NCBI GenBank assembly: GCA_026120185.1
Contig: JANUWF010002200.1
Coordinates: 2,788,001 to 2,852,000, forward strand
Direction of reading: 5' to 3'
DNA length: 64,000 nt
DNA from: Voacanga thouarsii
Lineage: Eukaryota; Streptophyta; Magnoliopsida; Gentianales; Apocynaceae
Positions 58,501 to 64,000 of the stretch are shown one piece after another. The notes under the pieces were generated by a model. It was not told the DNA's origin. It made no database searches and saw only the letters and a program-made list of their open reading frames with translations. Position 1 is the first letter of the stretch; each line of letters starts with the position of its first letter. A program made the translations under genes and the position numbers.

Positions 58501-58748
58501 ATCAAAACCTGGATTTCATGAACTATATGGAAGGCTCTTTTCATGCTGCGAATGTTTCATCTTTGGATAGTCGTCCTCATTCGGAGATTGATATAGCAAG
58601 AGGACGAACAACAAATTCACCGAATTTGACAAAATTTGCAGCCAGTTCTGGAAGCAATGACTCCATGACCCTTGATCTTTTGGGAATGGGTGGAATCAGA
58701 CCTGCAATTTTTCAAGAAATGCAGCATCAAGAATGGATTTTGAAGTAG
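55538..58748 (+). CDS. INDETERMINATE-DOMAIN (IDD) C2H2 zinc-finger transcription factor; exons 55538-55673, 57234-57630, 57881-58748
   Basis: Splicing three exons gives 466 residues, with GT-AG junctions (CTG|GTGCGT, ACAG|ATCC, AAG|GTTAAG, TGCAG|AAGA). Residues 36-45 hold the basic KKKRNPPGNP signal. The ID domain spans about 65-189: C2H2 finger 1 (C67, C70, H83, H87), finger 2 (C108, C113, H131, H136), C2HC finger 3 (C143, C146, H159, C163) and C2HC finger 4 (C170, C172, H185, C189). C-terminal family motifs are FSATALLQKAAQLGAT (278-293) and MTLDLLGMGG (440-449). It should act in the nucleus as a DNA-binding regulator; IDD proteins often partner DELLA or SCR/SHR GRAS proteins. No break is seen. 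The exact IDD member is not assigned. Confidence 0.93.
55674..57233 (+). other. Intron 1 of the IDD gene
   Basis: 1560 bases, AT-rich. It contains a G run of about 14 bases (56390-56403), a (TA)n run (56455-56473), and an 83-base tandem duplication (about 57006-57088 and 57089-57170). No exon-like sequence recognised. Confidence 0.85.
57006..57170. repeat. 83-bp tandem duplication in IDD intron 1
   Basis: Two adjacent copies both contain caaggaattcaggatgaatc and end gtaatctgaaat, with only about four differences. The second copy ends about 60 bases before the exon 2 acceptor. Confidence 0.92.
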
Positions 58749-58961
58749 TAGGGCAGCAGGGATTCTGAGATTGAATGTGTTTTTTACTATCTGTAAAAGA
58801 TATTGATCAAATGTAACAATTCAAAAAATCCCGGACGGATGCTTGAAAACAGTAGAAATGTAGAATCAAGAAGGTTCCTCTACTTGATTTGATTTAATAT
58901 TCCTATAACAGTGAACTAGGATTTTCTCTTGATCCCATGTGCAGTTTGTTAAAACTCAAGT
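58749..58961 (+). other. 3' flank / UTR of the IDD gene
   Basis: About 210 bases between the IDD stop and the LTR start. No clear AATAAA signal is visible here; a TTTAATATT stretch near 58891 is AT-rich. Confidence 0.5.
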
Positions 58962-59285
58962 TGTTGCCAGCTCAGCCTCCAGCCAATTACAAGTTGATCC
59001 TGGTTGATGTCAGTTAGTTGCCGCTAGGTTGCTCACAGAAGTTGCTGTGGTTTGCTGCAATTTGTTTCTAGATGTTTCTTTTCTGTCAGCTGGATTTTCA
59101 TTCTAATTATCATAATTCAGTGTAGTTTAGTTTTTGTTTAGAGTTCCGTGTATATATATATAAGCTCTGTATACTGGATCATTGGAAGTTAATGAAAAGA
59201 AACGCTTCTGCCTTCAATTATTCTCTTTCTTTTCTTCCATGGCGGTTCTCTATCTTTTAATACAGAGTAAAAATTTTTTATTTCA
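58962..59285 (+). repeat. LTR of a small copia element (RE1-like), putative
   Basis: About 324 bases starting TGTTGCCAGCTC and ending ATTTCA, with a TATA region (gtatatatatataagctc, 59150) and a primer site three bases later. No second LTR was found, so the left end is inferred from the TG and the usual length. Confidence 0.6.
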
Positions 59286-59288
59286 TCA

Positions 59289-59300
59289 TGGTATTAGAGC
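59289..59300 (+). other. Primer-binding site
   Basis: TGGTATTAGAGC, the one-base variant of the Met-tRNA primer site common in RE1-type plant copia elements. Confidence 0.75.
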
Positions 59301-59435
59301 AACGATCTTGTTATTCTACAACATAAAAGGAAGTTTTGATTCATCAATTGCTGAAATAATCATCAAATTTCTACAGTTTGTTATATGAATTTTGTTTTAA
59401 TCAGTGGAGATTTTGTATGATCGAATTATAATACA

Positions 59436-60450
59436 ATGGCTAGTCAAGATATAACTGTTTTTAGTCCTTATTATCTGCATTCGAGTGAGAATCCTTCTTT
59501 AATTCTGGTTGAACCTTCTCTAAATGAAATGAACTATCATCAATGGTGTGGAAACATGATGATGGCTTTGATTTCCAAGAATAAAGTAAGCTTTATCAAT
59601 GGTATTATCAAAGCACCAAATTGTACAAACAGCTCATATGTAGCTTGGGAGCAGTGTAATAATATGGTTGTGTCATGTTTTGAACTCATTTTCACCTTCT
59701 ATAGCTCAAAGTATAAAGTGTGGAATGATTTTTGTGAATGTTTTTCTCAAGAAGATTCATTTAAGATTTCAAATCTTCAAGCAGATATCTATAATCTAAA
59801 ACAAGGTTCTTCAACTATAAATGAATATTACACCAATTTAAAGACCTTGTGGGAAGAGTTGTTGAATTTAATAAAGCCAAATCCTATTTGCCACTATGAT
59901 CCAAAATGTACATGTCCAACACTACATGAGGTAAAAGCAAATATTGTTGTAGACTTTGTTATCAGGTTTATATAAGGATTGAGAGATGAATTCAATAGGA
60001 TTAAGTCTCAAGTTCTACGGCGACTCTAAAAATAGATGAAAATAGGTGATGCCACAGCAACTCTTACAAGGCCGAGTGTAGCTTATGTATGTGTAAAGAT
60101 TGATTTGTTGAAGTAGAATCCGTCCCGGTTATGGATTGGAACTGGAGAGTCAAGGTTTTTCCAGCCCATTGCGTATAAAAACCTTACTACTTATTGCATA
60201 GACTATTGCAAAATAGGACACATAGTTGTCTTATGTGGTAAACCAAAGCCACTTAAAAAGGGTTCCATGAAGACTCCCCTACCAAAATTGTTGAGCACTG
60301 GGTTCCAAAGCCAGTGGAAAACCCTAGTTCAAATAGGGCTGATCATGTCACTTAATAGTGTTGAGAATGGACACAATGCAAATCCTTCAGATTCTCCCAC
60401 AAGACATACCATTGAACAAGAAGTGCCATTTGTGGATCTACCCACTCAGA
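59436..60450 (+). pseudogene. gag: Copia gag remnant (gag-polypeptide of LTR copia-type)
   Basis: The ATG at 59436 begins a 179-codon frame with YYLHSSENPSLILVEPSLNE, NYHQW and MALISKNKVSFINGII, the N-terminal copia gag signature, then a UBN2-like part (LKQGSSTINEYYTNLKTLWE) to a stop at 59973. Degraded frames continue to a CCHC-like knuckle (CKIGHIVVLC, about 60205-60235) and end near 60450. Protease, integrase and reverse transcriptase are absent, so the element is truncated. Confidence 0.8.
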
Positions 60451-62810
60451 ACTAGGACTGCTCATGGTTTGGTTCGGTTCTGTTCTAAGATTTCGGTATC
60501 TCCGATACCGTATCAAATATTTGGTTATTTTGAAGTTTCAAAATCAGTCTTGAACCACGGCTCTAACATATCCATCCCGACTTGTCTCGAAATTCAGGAC
60601 AGATATTCAGGTCTCAGTTCGGGACCAGATCGAGATTGAGATTCAAATCTAGATTCTGGTTTCAGTTCTAACGGGACAAAAACCAGTACTAAATCATATT
60701 TAAAGAATTTTGAACATTTTTAACAAAAAAAAAACTAATTATACATAAATATGAAAAATGCTAAAAAGGTTCATAGTTAATATCATTCCAAGATATTCAT
60801 GTGCACTAATAATTTTAAATGTGTGCACAAAAAATAAACAAGCCAATAGACCAATTCCAACTCAACTTGCAAAATGAGCTAGAAAATTTGATTTCCAAAT
60901 ATTTAACAATAGCAGTTAGTACTAAAGTTCTTGTATAGTTTGCTAACTTTAAGTCTTTGACAATTGGAGTTGCTTACTACTTGCCCTCTCCAATTTCAAT
61001 ATCTTGCTCTTCAGCCTAGAATGGCAAGAGAAATGACAATTTTTCAAGAAGCAAGCACTAAAATTCATCCATTAAGCCATCATTAGAAGCCCAAAAAAAA
61101 AAAATAATAAAGAAGTTGTATGTATATATCCACTATAGGATTCATAAAGGAAAATAGCTATTGCACATTACCAATAAAGCAATGCCATCCAAAATATAAT
61201 ATACGCATGTTTTAGCACCATGAAACATGGGCATCACACAAAAAACTCTCTAAAAGCTAATATCAAAAGATGAGATTGAAAAACAAAAAAAAAAAAAATT
61301 GTTTACTACAAGATACAAAAAATTGCAAGAAAATGCAAGACAAAGGATAGCACCACAACACCATTCTTTACATGAACAGGAGGGGAAAAAATCCCTAAAT
61401 TTTTTTCTTTAACAATAAAACAAAATAAAATATACTGAAGAAAACTGATCAAAACCAATTCCAAGAATAAACTTTGTCCCAATTTTTCAATGGGAATGAT
61501 TAATGACCTTATCTAATGGAGAATCAAGCTTGGATATATCCAATAGGAAATGGAAGAAACTAAGAGATAATGCAATAGACATAGAACTACCATACCACAC
61601 ATCTAGAACGCAACCATACTAGCAACATAAGAAGCACATTCCAATACTAGACTGCAAACCATTTGTTCCTCAATGTATACAGTTATGGAAATGATAGTTC
61701 TATATTAACATCAAGTGGTCTAAACATTCTACCAGGTTTCAATGAGACTCGAGTGAAATTCAAATTATTGTGTTGGTTGTAAGTCCTTTATCGTAAGATT
61801 TTGGTTTTAAAAAATCAAAATTTATGTTTTGCAAATGTTACATCTAGACTAGTTAATGGATTATGAATTTACTAATGATAGGTTCAGTTTTGGAAATAAG
61901 AATCTTTGCAAAACAACCCTTTCTAGGAATGTTAATCAGGTGACAACATATATGGTAATGGCTTTTTATCCCCATTTCCAGTTTAGATACATGAGCCTAA
62001 AGGGCAAAATATTAAGTCAATTTATTTCCTATCTGAACACACTAATCCTCTATGAATGTTGACACAGCTTGTGTTCCAAAGCCCCAAGTGACAAGTGTCT
62101 AAGGAATGCATTTGTAAACAATAAAAGAGCTTAAAAACAAGGGTCTAAGCAATGAGAAAGGTTATCGACATCAACTCTTCCCTTATTAACAACTTCCCTC
62201 CCCCCTCACCCCTTCCCCAACCCGCATCCCCAACAGTCAACACAGCCACCTCCTAACACACACACCCCCCGGAAGGAAAAAGAATGTAAAAAATAAAAAG
62301 TTCTTTTTAGATAACACATTTCATCAGAGAAACCATGTAAGGCAGGCCGAATAAGGGACCCAAGAGCCTTTAAAAGATAGTTGATTTTCAGTTGCAGTCT
62401 ACCCAAAAACTCTCATGTTACTTCGAATATATTAAACCCTTGTCAGAGTCAATAAAGAGCACCTACTTTTAGGAGAAGAGATTCTGATGAAGACCCTTCA
62501 GAGACTAACGACAGCAGCGTTAGCATGTCACGGTGACGTTTGGAACAAAGGTGGGAGGCAAGTAGTGATGCAGCTTAGGAGTCGAAGAGGAGACAGAGAG
62601 AAAAGGCAAATGAGATGAGTGAGAATAGATTGATAGGGTTTCTTTCCTCTTTGGACTTTTCTAATTCAAAAAAAAACTTTTAATATTTTCTTCCTTAATA
62701 GTTTCTTAATATTTTTTTTTAAATTTTAGTTCTTTAGTGTAATTATATTTTACAAATATAATTATTAATATTAGAATACACTATAATGATAAAAATTGAA
62801 CAAAATTATT
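60451..62810. other. Non-coding stretch, possibly an old hAT-like remnant
   Basis: It starts GACTGCTCATGGTTTGGTTC followed by gttcggttctg words, which recall the ends of some plant hAT elements, but no matching inverted end or 8-bp duplication was found. A purine-rich patch at 62470-62640 could be a minus-strand leader. No transposase domain is seen; long A runs occur near 61085 and 61285. Confidence 0.25.
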
Positions 62811-64000
62811 TGATAAACCTTAGAGGAGAGTGAATAAGGTTTATGGCAAACAAATATAAATTAAAAATTTTGATGTGCTTAAAAAATGAGGAAACAAACC
62901 GAATGGCAGAGATGCTTCACGGCTTCAAAAGTGCAAACATGGTCTTTTAAAATTAGCACAAAATGATATAAAATAAAGATGGGTAGTTGAGGGATCAAGG
63001 AGGAGTTTACTTCAAAATGCAAAGGTCATAAATAAGCCACTGATTTTAGAGAAAAAGATACACCATTTAAGATTTGAAGATTGTAAAAATGCAGTGAAGA
63101 AAATTAGGTAAATAGCATAGGAAAATACTCAATGATTTATAATGGTTTGATCCTTAAATGATTTACATCCACTACCTTAAGTTCTCATTTAAGGATTTCA
63201 ACACTACTCACTAAACCTTTTTCCAAATCAATGGTGCTAGGTGACATTAATCTTATACAAGAAGATCACCACACTTGGTTTTACACTAAACCTCTTTAAA
63301 CACAATAATCAAGGCTCACTCTAACTGGATTTTACCTCTTTAACCTTGATACAAGTCTGATTGAAAGAAAGATTACAGAAATAGCTCACAGATTGAGCAA
63401 GAAATGAACAGCTAAGCACCAAAATCATTTACCTTTGAAATAATTTTATTTCACTTCGAAGCACCAATAAAAATGGAGATTTTTGTATTCTAAAGTGTAA
63501 GAATGTTTCTAAGAAAGATAGCACAAAAATTTGCTTCAAAATCGAGTTCTAAAAACTTTTATAGGAGCCAAACCCGAAGTTCCAACGGCTAGTTACTTTC
63601 TGTCAGAATTTACAGGGTTTTGGATTCACAAAGTGGAAGGATGTCCGTCCAAAAGATGAGTCCAAAATGATACTGTAGTTAAAAGATATATTTTGAAAAA
63701 CATGCTACAAATTATTAGATGGAGTTTTGGATTCAATAGTCCATCCAAAACTACTTCAGCTGAAAATCCAAATTTAGAAATATTTATTTTTTTTGAAATC
63801 ATTTGTAAGTGTTTCAAGGTAAAACAAATTGAACATAAAGTAAAGAGATAGAGAAATTTACAAAGAATACCTTAACAACGATTTCTAGTCTATAGTTCTT
63901 TCACAAACGCTTCAGGATATGTAAGCTCTTAAGTTGAAGTTATACTTGACTTGGATTCTATTGCTCAAGAATTGCTTAGTAATCTCATTTGCACGTTGAT
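62811..64000 (-). repeat. Minus-strand LTR of the same copia family as 1-15037, cut by window end
   Basis: Read on the minus strand it matches the 1-1181 LTR: it ends (right edge) with ttactaagcaattcttgag near the LTR start, and its other tip (62811) is the inverted ...AAGG...TCA end. Left of 62811 no primer site is present, so it is a 3' LTR or a solo LTR. It also contains TCCAAAA-type motifs at 63610-63760. It is more diverged from the left pair than they are from each other. Confidence 0.85.

Noticed and set aside
60451..62760. hAT transposon
   Set aside because: Only one end-like sequence; no inverted partner, target duplication or transposase domain.

Overview
This is nuclear DNA of a flowering plant, most likely a eudicot. 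It is strongly AT-rich, split-gene and transposon-dense, with plant-type LTR retrotransposons, CACTA (En/Spm) transposons and an INDETERMINATE-DOMAIN (IDD) zinc-finger gene. The IDD gene (three exons, 55538-58748, + strand) is the only gene that looks intact. Nearly everything else is transposable-element sequence or decayed gene fragments. I could not run a search, so family names rest on motifs and structure read by eye.

Left third (1-17834): a nest. A decayed Ty1/copia element with an extra third ORF fills 1-15037, with LTRs at 1-1181 and 13866-15037. Its third ORF is split by a 4.3-kb TG...CA element (7815-12091), probably a solo LTR. The copia lies inside a Ty3/gypsy-type element of which only a 3' internal scrap and 3' LTR are visible (15038-16956). 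The gypsy in turn abuts the right end of a CACTA element (16957-17834).

Middle (18234-45405): a second LTR retrotransposon (LTR 18234-19384, PBS at 19390) was split by a large CACTA element, CACTA-1 (19487-40861, TSD TAA). CACTA-1 carries a broken TNPD transposase and a TNPA-like gene on the minus strand. It also contains a long imperfect inverted repeat (26524-29046) whose right arm was interrupted by a copia-type solo LTR (26948-28765, TSD CTCAC). A second CACTA, CACTA-2 (33636-40314, TSD CAT), with its own plus-strand TNPD and TNPA remnants, sits inside CACTA-1 near its right end. A third, repeat-filled non-autonomous CACTA-like element (42235-45405, TSD CTA) follows.

Right third (45406-64000): a 2-kb TG...CA element with a perfect 5-bp TSD (46339-48324). 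Next comes an island of broken exons from at least five unrelated host genes, all on the plus strand and several with splice sites still readable (eIF4A-III, ribosomal protein L35, eIF2-beta, an F-box protein, a DCAF8-like WD40 protein; 50398-52880). Then come the IDD gene, a decayed copia remnant starting about 210 bp past the IDD stop codon (58962-60450), and at the right edge a minus-strand LTR of the same family as the copia at the left edge (62811-64000, cut by the window end).

The standout signals are the multi-gene exon-fragment island, the long gene-like inverted repeat inside CACTA-1, and several long near-perfect palindromes inside the CACTA elements.
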